Assembly: GCF_023159225.1 (NCBI RefSeq)
Contig: NC_063171.1
Location: 40,139,647 to 40,203,646 of the forward strand
Length of the DNA: 64,000 nt
Source: Perognathus longimembris pacificus
Taxonomy: Eukaryota > Chordata > Mammalia > Rodentia > Heteromyidae
Direction of reading: 5' to 3'
The notes under the pieces are model-generated. The model had not been told where the DNA came from and made no database searches. It worked only from the letters and a program-made list of their open reading frames with translations. Position numbers and translations under genes: made by a program. Every line of letters begins with the position of its first letter. Position 1 is the stretch's first letter. Positions 42,801-52,632 of the stretch are shown here, in pieces.

Positions 42801-45800
42801 CAGCGGAGAGCCTGGCGGGTTTATGGAGTTTGGGCCTTAAAGCCAGAGAACTCTTGCCAGGCAAGGGGCAGCAGAATCGGGGTGGCCTGCCTACCTTTTT
42901 TCTGCTCTTGCAGCTGGCCAGTCCCACTCCGGGCTTCTGCCATCCACAGCCGCTGGGCCCCGGGAACACCACCGAAAGACCAGGAGCTACGAACTGGATC
43001 AGGGAGAGGAACGCAGTGACTGCTTACTTACCGAGGGTCATACCCCCAGGACGCCTGGTTCCGCACGTCATCTGGGGGGTTCCGGGACCCCTAGACCAAG
43101 AAGGGTCTCGGGAAACAGAGCTCCAGGGAGCCTTGAGCGGCCCCACCTGACCTCCAAAGGTGAGTTGGCTACAGATCCCGGCACTCGGCGCCCTCCATCC
43201 ACCTCGGTTCCCGGGGAACTTCCTGCAGGCTCGGCCCCCACCTCCCCCGACCGCACTCCACCCCGCCCCGCCAGATGGGGCCCGAGAAGGCGGGAGATAA
43301 CCGGGGAGGGGACGAGGGGAGCCGCCCTCCGGCCTCCCAACCCCGACCTGTCCTGGGGAGCACGTGGAGGGCCTGGGCCAATGGAAAGACAGACAGACAG
43401 ACGGGAATGGGAGAGTCCAGGGGATCGGTGAGACTCAAAGGTCGGAAAGCTGGAAAGGGGAAACTCGGGTTGGCTCGCCTGCGGGCCCCCGGGAGGGCGC
43501 CAGCGCCGTCCCACGTGGGGCGGGACTTCTGGGGGGCGTGGCCAACCCCCTGGGCCAATGAGCTCCCGGGAGCTTCAGCCGTCCCGACAGGTGCCAGTCA
43601 AGCCCTAACTACAGCTGCGGGGGGGGGGGGGGGTGTTCTACCCAGCGTGACCCCAAGTCCCTAACGAAGGACTTTCTGGGATCTCAACCGCGGGTATGGA
43701 GGCCCGGGTCAGCCGGATCCAATTAAGTCCAAGGCGAGCTTGGAAAAAAAGGAGTGCCGGGCCGCGCAAAGAGCAGCAAGCCTCCCTACCCCCTAGCCGG
43801 AGAAGCCAGGCCAGACTCCCCAGGACTAGCTGGGGACGTGCCAGAGTTGAAGAGGAGGACTTAGCCAAGCACCTCAGGAGGGAGGGGGAGGGGCAACAAA
43901 ACCCTAAACACACACTGAGGGCAGGGCCCGAACGCCAGGGGCCTCGGGATGGGCGGGGCGGCCCGCCTGAGGCGTGGCCTGCCGGGCCTCGCCCGGGTCC
44001 GTCTTACGTAGCCTGGGCGGAGACGGCGGGCTCCGGGTCCGGCGAGTGGCCTTCGGCGGACGAGGTGGTGGTGGTGGCAGCGGGGGGGCGGGCACCTGGC
44101 GGGGTGGGGAAGTCGCGGCGGGAAAGGTGCTACTTCTGGGAAAGAGCGGGGACAGCAGCAGGGCCAGCTCAGGGCTGGCCAGGCAGGGCAGGGCCCCCCG
44201 CGTAGGAGGCGAATAGGCTCCCACGGGGGAAAGGCGGACGGGCAGCGACTGCTGCTCCTCGGGGGGACTTGGCTCCCCCAGCAGCCGCAGCCCGGCGCGG
44301 GGCCAGCCGGCCAGCCGCGCCAGTAGCAGGGACCCAGCTGCGCCCGCGCCTCCACCCTCCGACAGGGGGCGCCCGTCGGCCGAGAACCGGAAAACCGGGG
44401 GCCGAGGGAGGCAGAGGGGACCCGCTGCAGGCAGGAGTGGCGGGGCCAGGCGCGGAGGGGAAGGGGGGCAGCGGGGGGGGCGGGCAGCCAGGCGAGGAGG
44501 AGCGGGAGAAAGAGGAGCAGAGAGTTAGTCCCGTCGCCCAGTGCCCCGCCCGGCTTCCCCTTCCCGGAGCGCTCGGCAGAGGGGCGGGGAGGATGGGAGA
44601 CACAGAAAGGTGGGGCGGCGGGAGGCGGGGTGAAGCCGGCGGGGGCGGGGGCGAGGCCGAAGCCCAGCCCTCCTCGCGCTCGGCGGGTCGCCGCCGCTTA
44701 CCCTCGCCGCGGGCTGGATGGACGGCCTCCCGCGGCTCCCCGGCGGCCCCCGGGGCTTCCTCGCCCGCCGCGGGGCTGGCCGCCCTGCCCTCCTCGAGCG
44801 GCCCCTCCGCGATGGGCTGCAGCCCGAGGCGGTTCTTCTTCCTCCGAGGAGGCACGGGCGGAGGCGGGGGCCGGGGCGGGACCAAGGCCCACCCGGCGGG
44901 AGGGTCTCGGGGCGGGACCGGCGGGGGCGGGGCCCGGCTGCGGGAGCGGAGTTCCTTGAAGGTGGTGACTTCCCGGGGCGCGGCCGGGGACCCGCCCAGC
45001 GACCCGGCCGGGGGTAGCTCGGTGTCCGGGGAGAAGACGATGAGCCAGTCGCTGCGGTCTTTCTTCGCCTGCGGCACGAGGGGCAGCCCCGGGCCCCGCT
45101 TGCGCTTCTGGGCCAGTTCGTGGAAGGACGTGATGGTCCGGTGGGGGGGCGCCGGCTGCCCGCTGACGTCACCCCGCCACCCCCCGTCGCTCCCCCGCGC
45201 CTCGGCCTCCGAGCCCGCCGCGTCCGCTGTTCCCGGGTCGGCGTTCCGGCGGGAATCGCACTTCCCGGCTTCGGTTTTCCGAACGCTGGAGTTGGCGTTC
45301 TCGTTGATTTTCCAACCGGAGTTGGTATTCTCGGAGCTTTTCCACCCTGCTCCCGGCTTTTCCGTGTCGATTTTCCAAATGGGGTTAATTTTCCAACTGG
45401 GCTCCGTTCTCCCAGCGTCGATTTTCCCGTCCTCTGCCTCGGAGAGCTCGGAGGTCGGGAGATCCTGCTCCCCACCCTCCTCCTCTTCCTCCTCTTCCTC
45501 CTCCAGGCTCGGGGTAGGAAGGTCGTGGCAGGTGCTCAGGGCGTTGCGGTTCGAGTCCAAGCCCGGGCCTGGTGGAGAGGAGGCCCCCGAGCACGAATCC
45601 GGAGAACAGCAGAAGCTGTCCGGGGAGCAAGTGCCGGGGCCCGCCGGGGCCCGCGGGGAGCCCTGCGCCGGCGGGGTGCCGCCGGGCTGAGGGCGGGTGT
45701 CATCGCCGGGCAGGTCCCGGGAGTACACGGAGATGGGGGACTCGTCGGGGCTGAGATCTGAACAGGAACTGAGAGAGGAGGAGCAGCCGGGGTCCGAGGG

Positions 45801-46100
45801 GGAAGCAGCCCCTTCCTCCTCCGGTGAAGGGTCCGGCCGGTTTTCTAGGCTTTGCCCGTGGTCCTGGCAGCATCGGCAGGGGACAGCTGGACTGTTGGAG
45901 TTGGCGTCCACCAGGGTCCCGCTGCAGGGCCCCCTGCCCTCCTTGCCGCCCGTGTCTCCCGGGGGCGGCGGCGGCGGCGGCGGCGTGCTCAGGGGCCCCT
46001 CCCGCAGCTCGGGACGCCGGGACAAGTGCAGGCCGAGGGAGACGTGTTGGAGGTGGATGTGGTTGAGGTTGCAGAGTAATGCTCTCTGAGGGGACAGCAT
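36659..46100 (-). CDS. RUSC1: RUSC1 (RUN and SH3 domain containing 1), nine coding exons
   Basis: RUSC1/NESCA is an adaptor implicated in neurotrophin signalling and vesicle traffic. In coding order the exons are 44702-46100, 42895-42993, 42650-42726, 42356-42530, 42181-42286, 41976-42022, 40945-41497, 39992-40114 and 36659-36827. They sum to 2,748 nt, 915 codons plus TAG, close to the 902 residues of the human protein. The start [18 protein letters not shown] is the conserved one. Residues 1-466 are disordered: polyproline, serine and glutamate runs, W-K repeats and several PPxPP SH3-ligand motifs. A RUN domain lies at about 535-680 and an SH3 domain at about 857-915 (ALCDHTA...LSFRRGE...DEDWLRC...[12 protein letters not shown]). 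A shorter isoform could start at [10 protein letters not shown] in exon 2. The gene lies directly downstream of FDPS on the same strand and converges on ASH1L. Confidence 0.97.
38284..38705 (+). mobile_element. IDL-Geo-like SINE split by an L1 fragment
   Basis: Left half 38284-38378 and right half 38591-38705 are separated by the L1 tail. Their junction restores the usual SINE order. Confidence 0.85.
38379..38590 (+). mobile_element. L1 3'-end fragment inserted in a SINE
   Basis: An L1 3' UTR tail (CCTCTGTACATCACCTTGTC, AATAAAATT, A-tract) splits an IDL-Geo-like SINE. Flanking AGAAAATGGCCA and AGAAAAGGGCCA look like a target duplication with one change. Confidence 0.75.
38835..38935 (+). mobile_element. 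B1-like (7SL-derived) SINE monomer
   Basis: AAGCACAGTGGCACACTGGT then CAGCACTCAGGAGGCTGAGG and GATCATGAGTTTGAGTCTAG follow the B1 layout without the ID/Geo right half. Similar B1-like pieces lie at 26313-26420 (-), 39238-39345 (-), 47563-47640 (-) and 58505-58615 (+). Confidence 0.7.
39380..39592 (+). mobile_element. IDL-Geo-like SINE
   Basis: Flanked by GAAATTAAGGCTCT and GAAATCAAGGCTCT, a duplication with one change; in the last RUSC1 intron. Confidence 0.88.
39683..39887 (+). mobile_element. IDL-Geo-like SINE with a hybrid right half
   Basis: Flanked by AAATTTAAGCCCAG (39668-39682) and AAATTGAAGCCCAG (39888-39901). It has an older left half, yet its right half carries the GAGCGGGAAGAAG variant of the young subfamily. 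Confidence 0.87.
39992..40114 (-). CDS. RUSC1: RUSC1 exon 8: linker before SH3
   Basis: Encodes [20 protein letters not shown] then [16 protein letters not shown]. Borders are ACTTCAG and GTAAGG. Confidence 0.95.
40115..40944. other. RUSC1 intron 7 contents
   Basis: One antisense composite SINE at 40450-40685; the rest is unique. Confidence 0.7.
40945..41497 (-). CDS. RUSC1: RUSC1 exon 7: end of RUN domain and linker
   Basis: The 553-bp exon encodes [38 protein letters not shown], a proline-rich stretch and [19 protein letters not shown]. It ends AFKS plus a split arginine codon before GTATTG. It closes the RUN domain and starts the disordered linker to SH3. Confidence 0.96.
41498..41975. 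other. RUSC1 intron 6 contents
   Basis: Unique sequence with the GA-rich microsatellite next to the donor. No SINE. Confidence 0.7.
41882..41943. repeat. CTCTCA/GA-rich microsatellite beside a RUSC1 donor
   Basis: About 60 bp of imperfect CTCTCA/CTCTCG hexamer repeats. On the transcribed (minus) strand it is pure GAGAGY and starts about 32 bases into the intron after exon 41976-42022. Confidence 0.9.
41976..42022 (-). CDS. RUSC1: RUSC1 exon 6: 47-bp small exon
   Basis: Encodes [15 protein letters not shown] within the RUN domain. The donor GCAG|GTCAGA lies about 30 bases from a GA-rich microsatellite in the following intron. Confidence 0.95.
42181..42286 (-). CDS. RUSC1: RUSC1 exon 5: RUN domain
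   Basis: Encodes [20 protein letters not shown] then [13 protein letters not shown], the middle RUN helices. Borders are CCTCAG and GTGAGT. Confidence 0.96.
42356..42530 (-). CDS. RUSC1: RUSC1 exon 4: RUN domain
   Basis: Encodes [20 protein letters not shown] and [20 protein letters not shown], the first part of the RUN domain, which binds small GTPases in this family. The next intron is only 69 bp (42287-42355). Confidence 0.96.
42650..42726 (-). CDS. RUSC1: RUSC1 exon 3
   Basis: Encodes [20 protein letters not shown] and RNLVQK, the helical lead-in to the RUN domain. Borders are CCTGCCAG and GTGAAG. Confidence 0.95.
42895..42993 (-). CDS. RUSC1: RUSC1 exon 2
   Basis: Encodes [17 protein letters not shown] then [16 protein letters not shown]. 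The methionine of [10 protein letters not shown] matches the start used by the short NESCA isoform in other mammals. The acceptor is CTGATCCAG and the donor GTAGGC. Confidence 0.93.
42994..44701 (-). promoter_or_regulatory. RUSC1: RUSC1 intron 1, CpG-rich, possible internal promoter
   Basis: The 1.7-kb intron holds no SINE. It contains a CACGTG E-box next to a GC box (43512-43525), a CCAAT box (43554-43558) and a G-run at 43619-43632. It lies just upstream of the exon holding the short-isoform start, so an internal promoter is plausible but inferred. Confidence 0.45.
44702..46100 (-). CDS. RUSC1: RUSC1 exon 1: disordered N-terminal half
   Basis: This 1,399-bp exon in CpG-rich DNA begins with ATG at 46098-46100. 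It carries runs of proline (about residue 40, coded by CGG-type repeats near 45965-45985) and glutamate (45475-45505), then W-K repeats ([14 protein letters not shown]), the conserved [20 protein letters not shown] block and [10 protein letters not shown]3-ligand motifs. The donor is GGCGAGG|GTAAGC at 44702/44701. The frame stays open past the donor to 44169, so intron retention would extend the protein. Confidence 0.95.
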
Positions 46101-47160
46101 GGTGCCGGCGGCGATGGAATGGCCTCCGGAGAACCGAGACTGGGCCTCTTACATCCACCTACCTGGCGGTGCAGACGCGGAGCTGGAAGACAGGGGGTGA
46201 AACCCACCCAGTGAGGGTTTGAGCCACGGGAAGGACGCCGGGGTGACTGACGGGCGGCCTGGGAAGATGCTTAGATAAAACGCAAGTCGCCCTGGACTGG
46301 CCCTCAGTTTCCACTGCAGTATTTGCAGGTGGAGTCGGATGTAACCCCCCCTCTCCGCCGCGGGAACAGAGGAGGGAGGGTCAGAGAATGCGGCTGCGCT
46401 CTGGATCTCAGTAGGGGTGCGGAGCTTGGAAGAGAATGGGGTCTGGAACCGACCCCCAATCCTTCCTGCAGCAACTCAGCCCTTGCTCTCCATCCCACCA
46501 CTTGCTCCCAGCGGAAGCCCAGGAAAGACCCCGCCCAGGTGCGGTGCAAGGACTCGGGGTGAGCATCGTGCGGGGCTGGCTGGTTAGGGCAGGAAAGGGG
46601 GGGGGGCCGCAGGAGCTTCTGTCCGCTCAAGGTCTCCCGCCGGCCGGCAGGGTGAGCACACCCTTACCCCGCTCACGACAGCCGCTGTCCATCCATCCAT
46701 CCCTCCATCTCCATCTTCCAGTCACCACCCATCCCACCCCACCCCCTCTATTCAGTTTTCCTGCTCCCTTCCCCAGCCCCATGGCGCGGTCCTGCCCCCT
46801 CCATCCACACCCAGGCCGAGGAGCCCTCCTCACCAGGGTCCTGGCACCGCTCTGGCCTCGGGGTGATCCGCGGTTCCCTCGGTCCCCACCCGCCGGGGTA
46901 CAGAGCGAAGGGGAGGGGCCCCTCGGCAACCCACTCGCCTGCGCAGCCGCACCCCTTCGCGCATGGGCGTGGCACAGCGCAGGCCCGCCCCCGGGGCGTG
47001 ACGTCACGTTCGTCTTACCCCCCGACCCAGCTCTGCTTCAAGTCCCGAGGGGCTTCCGGCGCCACGGCCCAGCCGGGGACCCTAGCTTCCGGCTGGCATC
47101 CTCCATTCACCCATCCCATTCCCGGGGCCCCTGCCACGCCTCCCCGGATCTGGACAAAGC
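46101..47160 (-). promoter_or_regulatory. RUSC1: RUSC1 5' UTR and CpG promoter region
   Basis: GC-rich, repeat-free DNA between the FDPS 3' end and the RUSC1 start, with GC boxes near 46980-46995, the CRE at 46999 and a CATC-rich stretch near 46690-46712. The transcription start is not fixed by sequence. Confidence 0.65.
46999..47006. promoter_or_regulatory. Palindromic CRE (TGACGTCA) near the RUSC1 promoter
   Basis: A perfect 8-bp cAMP-response element lies in GC-rich DNA between the FDPS poly(A) signal and RUSC1 exon 1, where CREB/ATF proteins could bind. Its assignment to RUSC1 is by position. Confidence 0.6.
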
Positions 47161-47164
47161 CACA

Positions 47165-47225
47165 AGAAGGTTGGACAATAATAATTTATTGAGAGCCCTC
47201 CCTCCCAGGCCCGGCAGTCTCGAGG
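47165..47225 (-). terminator. FDPS: FDPS short 3' UTR and poly(A) signal
   Basis: The complement of 47185-47190 is AATAAA, only about 36 bases after the stop. This implies an unusually short 3' UTR of about 60 bases. Confidence 0.85.
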
Positions 47226-47426
47226 TCACTTTTTCCGCTTGTAGATCTGGTTGGCTAGCCCCAGGAAGATGGCAGGCGGCAAAGGAGCTGCGTGCTGCTG
47301 GATGAGGCTCATCAGGCGGCTGTAACTGTCCTGCTCGTATTGCAGGAACACGGCCGGCAGGTCCAGCTCCTCGTAAAGTGCCTTCACCTGCGCCACCTTC
47401 TTGGCATCCTTCTGCCCGTAGTTTTC
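47226..47426 (-). CDS. FDPS: FDPS last exon and stop
   Basis: Encodes [20 protein letters not shown] then [20 protein letters not shown] and IYKRKK with TGA at 47226-47228. The basic tail closes over the active site when isopentenyl diphosphate binds. Confidence 0.97.
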   Translation of the reverse strand, partial: ENYGQKDAKKVAQVKALYEELDLPAVFLQYEQDSYSRLMSLIQQHAAPLPPAIFLGLANQIYKRKK

Positions 47427-50400
47427 CTGAAAGGAGTTAGGGACCAGAAAATTGCATTAACTCCCCGAGGCCCCAGGACCTCTCTGTTCTCTCTTTCTGA
47501 TATTCTAGAACATCTCCAAAGCCCATCTCTCACTCCATCTCTGCCTCCAAATATTTTCGTTTTGTTTTTAGATAGATATTGGCTATGTGGCCCTGGCTGG
47601 CCTCAAGATTGTCCTGCCTCCGCCTCCTGACTGCCACACCCAGTTCTGCCTCCAACTGCCAACTGTCTCTGGGTCTCTAAGATGACATCCCAAATGTTCA
47701 GCTATTGTCTCAGGCTGCACCTGCTTCTACTCGGGTTTCTCAAACTTTTTTTTTTTTGCCGGTCCTGGGGCTTGAACTCAGAGCCTGGGCACCGTCCCTG
47801 AGCCTCTGTCTACCACTTGAGCCACATTGCCACTTCCAGTCTTTTCTGTTTATGTGGTACTAAGGAGTTGAACCCAGGAATTCATGCATGCTAGGCAAGC
47901 ATTCTACCACTAAGCCACATTCCCAGCCTGGGTTTCTCAAACTTGACACTTGAGGCCACGTGATTACTTATTTGGGGAACTGTTTTGTGTGCTCTACGAT
48001 GTTTTTCATAACCTCTAGCCTTCTATTATCTAGCAACCTTTAGCACGTGCACACTCTTAAATTCTAACATTGCCAAATGTCCCCCAGGAGACAAAAATCA
48101 CCTTACTTGAGAACCACCACCCTACCCTCTCTTATCAGCTAAGAGCCTCCCGGGCAGATCTTGGGCACCTGCAAAATCTGGCGCTGTTCTGGAGTGCCCC
48201 GCTGCAGACACTGGACCACCAGCCAGCTGCATTTGTTGTCCTGGATATCAGTGCCAACCTTTCCTGTCACACTGGGGTCCCCAAAGGTGTCAAGGTAATC
48301 ATCCTGGACAGGAAGCGGAAAAGGAAGAATGAAGAGACTCGCAGGCAGGGCAGGAGGGAAGTTGCTGCGATTCTGTGCCACTGGCTTGAGCCTCCCTACC
48401 TGGATCTGAAAGAATTCTCCCATCTCCAGAAGGATCTTCTTGGCATTGGCATGTTCCTTCTCCCCATCAATGCCTGCCTACAGGGCAAGGAGGAAGAAGC
48501 CAAACCCACAAATATCATCACCTTCCTCTATGAGACAGACTTGGCCCCACCAATTACAAAGTCCTAATGCCTCTATTCCATTTATCTTTGGCTAAATCAT
48601 CCTGGAATTCCAGAGGCCCTCACTTTCCTCAAGTTTGCCTGATCCACTTCCAGATCTTTTTACCACCTCAGACTTCTTTTGGAATGGAAAAAAAAAGCAC
48701 TTGAAGAAATGAGTTGAGAGTAAATAGTCAATCCCACTGGCTGCCTTTGAACCCAGGCTTTTTCCTCTCAGCCTGAATTAGCTTCTCCCCAATCCATCCC
48801 AGCTCAGATGCTAGACTCACTGTTCTCTTATTAAGCACCAAGCCCTTTCCTTTGCCTGACCTCAGCTAATTATACAATCTTGTGAAGCAGGAATTTTATG
48901 CCATCCTATAAAACAGCAGAAAGACTCAGAGGGATTAAGCATCTTGTTCAAGGTCACACATTCAGGGAGATACTAGATTGTCCAAGTGGTCTATTCTGTG
49001 CCTTTCTGCCCCAAAACCCATGTGGGCAGAGCAAAGCTGACTCACCATGTACATGGCAGCCGCAACGGGCAGGTAGAAGGAGTAGAAGGCCGTCTTGTAC
49101 TTGACGATAGATTTATACCTGAGTAGAAGAGAAATGACTCAGAAGGGCAACGTCCACTCTCAGTCCCCCCTTACCATCCAGCTGTGGTTCACACTGGCCC
49201 TCACCGTTTCTCAGTGTATCTGCCAAGATCCACATGGCCCTGAGGAGCTGTGATGAGGTCCAGGGTCTGCCCAATCTCAGTCTGATAGGAACTCTAAAGA
49301 GGAAGATGGATAAGGCAAGCTTTCTACAGATCTGGGGAACGCCGACATCTTAGGCTCCACAACATCTCATAACAGTTGGCAACTGAGCACCAACAAAGGC
49401 AGCAGAAGGGAGAGAAACTCTAGGCCCACAATCTTGCACCAAACTCTTTCTCATCGCTTTTTCCAATCAACCAGGGACAGAGGAGCCCCTTCTTGCCACT
49501 ACTACTGTCACCCTTCCCCAGTTCCCTTCCCTGGCTTCCCTTTCCAGGTAGCCCTACCAAACTTGCACCCTGAAAACAGCAGATGAGGCCCAGGGTACTG
49601 TGAGCAGCCTCTGACACTGAGCCCAAGTGTACTGCATACCTGCAGGAAGAGCTCGATCAGGTTCAGGTAGTATGGCTGCTCCCGGCAATAGAACTTTAGC
49701 AGGCGGTAAATACACGCTTCCAGGAGCAGAGCGTCATTGACAGCATCCAAACCTATGCCGGGCTGTGGGAGGTGCGGAGAAACACAAGTAATCCTTCTCT
49801 GGCCTACACATACCAAGAATCACCACCCAAGATAGTTTAACAGGGCTGCATAACCTGTTCCCAAGCCTACTGCTCCCAGCCCATCCACATTACCTTCTTA
49901 TACCAGCAAGTCTGCCCCCTGCGGGTGAGGGAAGAGTCCATGATGTCATCTGACACCAGAAAGAAAGCTTGCAGCTAGAAGAAAGAAGAGTAGAATAAGA
50001 CCCAGATCTTCTACTATTTTTTTTTTTTTTTTTTGCCAGTCCTGGTTCTTGGACTCAGGGCCTGAGCACTGTTCCTGGCTTCTTTTTGCTCAAGGCTAAC
50101 ACTCTGCCCCTTGAGCCACAGCACCACTTCTGGCCGTTTTCTGTATATGTGGTGCTGGGGAATCGAACCCAGAGCCTTATGTATACAAGGCAAGCACTCT
50201 TGCCACTAGGCCATATCCCCAGCCCTCTTCTACTATTTTTTTTTTGTCGGTCACCTGGCTCAAAGAGTAGCTAGGACTATAAGCATAAGCCACCAGCACT
50301 TGACTTCGTCCTATATTTTTAGAGGGGGAGCCTGAGATACGAGGTCATGAATATTTGCACATTTTCTGTTAACAGAAGTTCTTGGCCGGGCTGGGAATAT

Positions 50401-52601
50401 GGCCTAGAGGCAAGAGTGCTTGCCTCCAATACATGAAGCCCCGGGTTCGATTCCTCAGTACCACATATATAGAAAATGGCCAGAAGTGGCGCTGTGGCTC
50501 AAGAGGTAGAGTGCTAGTCTTGAGCAAAAAGAAGACAGGGACAGCACTCAGGCCCTGAGTCTAAGGCCCAGAACTGGAAAAAAAAAAAAAAAAAAAAAAG
50601 TTCTTGGCCTCCCCATCCTGACTTGCCTTTCTACCTCAGTGATGGGCAGAAGCAGCAGCTCTGAGAGAAGGCATTAAGAAGACTTGGGGTGAGGGGCTGG
50701 TGGCTCACACCTATAATCCTAGCTATTCAGGAGGTTGAGACCTGAGGATTACGGTTCAAAGCTGCCTGGGCAGGAAACTCCATGAGATTTTTTTTTTTTT
50801 TTTTTTTTTTTTTTGGCCAGTCCTGGGGCTTGGACTCAGGGCCTGAGCACTGTCCCTGGCTTCTTTTTGTTCAAGGCTAGCACTCTGCCACTTGAGCCAC
50901 AGCGCCACTTCTGGCCGTTTTCTAGATATGTGGTGCTGGAGAATCAAACCCAGGGCTTCATTGTATACGAGGTGAGCTCTCTTGCCACTAGGCCATATCC
51001 CCAGCCCTCCATGAGACTCTTAATCTCCAATTAACCACCAGAAAATGGAGGTGGCAACGTGGCTCAAAGTGGTAGAGTGCTAGCTTGAGCACACAAAGGC
51101 TCAAGGACAAGCTGAAGAGCAAAGAGACAGAGACCAGGACCAGAATTTGGCCCCATGACTGACAAAAAAAAACAACCAACAAGAAAGCAAACAAGCAAAT
51201 CCTAGCTACTCAGGAAGCTGAGACCTCTGGAAAATCCAGGTTTGAAGCCAGCCCAGGGAGTCTGAGACTATTACCTCCAATTAAATATCAAAAAGCTGGG
51301 CTAGCCAGGCACTGGTGGCTCATGTCTGTAATCCTAGCTACTCAGGAGGCTGAGATCTGAGGATCATGGTTTGGTTCGAAGCCAGCGGAGACAGTAAAGT
51401 CCATGAGACTTATCTCTAATAAACTACTCAGAAAAAGCTGAAAGTGGCACTGTGGCTCAAGTGGTAGAGTGCTAGCTTGAGCACAGAAAGGCTCAAGGAC
51501 AGCATCCAGGCCCTGAGGTCATCTCATGACTGGCAAAAAAAAAAAAGGCAGGGGGCTGGGATGTGGCTCAGTGATAAAGCCCTTGCCTAGCAAGTGCAAC
51601 TGGTTCAATCCCCAGAACCAAAAAATATATATACACACACATAAACACACACACACACACACACAGTTAAACACCTCCCCCCCCCCCAAAAAAAAAAGGC
51701 AGGGCTAGAGGCTTGATTTAAGTGGTAGAGCATGAGCAAGCCTAGAGTTCAAGCCCCAGTATGGATTAGGTGTTGGAAGAGATGGAACTAAAACACACTC
51801 ATTTTTCAGGGTAAATGATTAAAATAGGTCACTCACACCTCTAATCTACCCTTGACTGTCCCTAGTTATCGAGATTATTAAACATAATAGAACTCCTCTG
51901 TACAGTACCTTAGGAATAATAAAATTGTATTTTAAAAATACAAAAAAGTGGGGCTGGGAATATGGCCTAGTGGCAAGAATACTTGCCTCCAAAAATGAAG
52001 CCCTAGGTTCGATTCCTCAGCACCACATAAATAGAAAATGGCCAGAAGTAGCACTATGGCTCAAGTGCAGAGTGCTAGCCTTGAGCAAAAAGAAGCCAGG
52101 GACAGTGCTCAAACCCTGAGTTCAAGGCCCAGGACAAGCAAAAAATAAAATAAAATAAAAATATATATATACACACACACAATATATGTACAAAAAAAAG
52201 GTAATAATAGGGGGTTGGAAACATGGCTTAATGGTAGAGTATATGCAAAAGGAAGCCAGGGACACTGCTTAGACCCTGAGTTCAAGACCAAGGACTGGCA
52301 AAAAAAATAAAAACTTACCAAAAACTTAAGTGAATGCTTAATGTTAAAACTTTTATTTTATGTTTTAACTCTGGGCATGGGAGCGGTCCCTGAGCTCTTC
52401 AGCTCAAGGCTAGCGCTCTACCACTTGAGCCACAGTGCCACTTCCGGTTTTCTGGTGGTTAATTGGAGATAAGAGTCTCAGAGACTTTCTTGCCTGGGCT
52501 GGCTTTGAACTGAGATTCTCAGATCTCAGCCTCCTACTGAGTAGCTGGGATTACAGGCATGAGCCACCAGCACCCAGCTTTTTTTTTTTTTTTTTTTTTT
52601 G

Positions 52602-52632
<31 letters not shown>

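Noticed and set aside
42994..43031. A GTAAGT donor at 43031 that could make an alternative RUSC1 first exon joining the acceptor at 42994
   Set aside because: The implied intron is only 38 bases, too short for normal splicing; left out as an exon.
44269..45690. A 473-codon plus-strand ORF opposite RUSC1 exon 1
   Set aside because: It is the complement of a GC-rich coding exon. Its composition (G/A/P/R/S) mirrors RUSC1 codon bias and no domain is visible. An antisense RNA is possible in this region in other mammals, but nothing here supports a protein.
46100..46165. CCAG|GTAGGT donor-like site in the RUSC1 5' UTR
   Set aside because: No convincing acceptor lies between it and the ATG, so an extra 5' intron is not supported.
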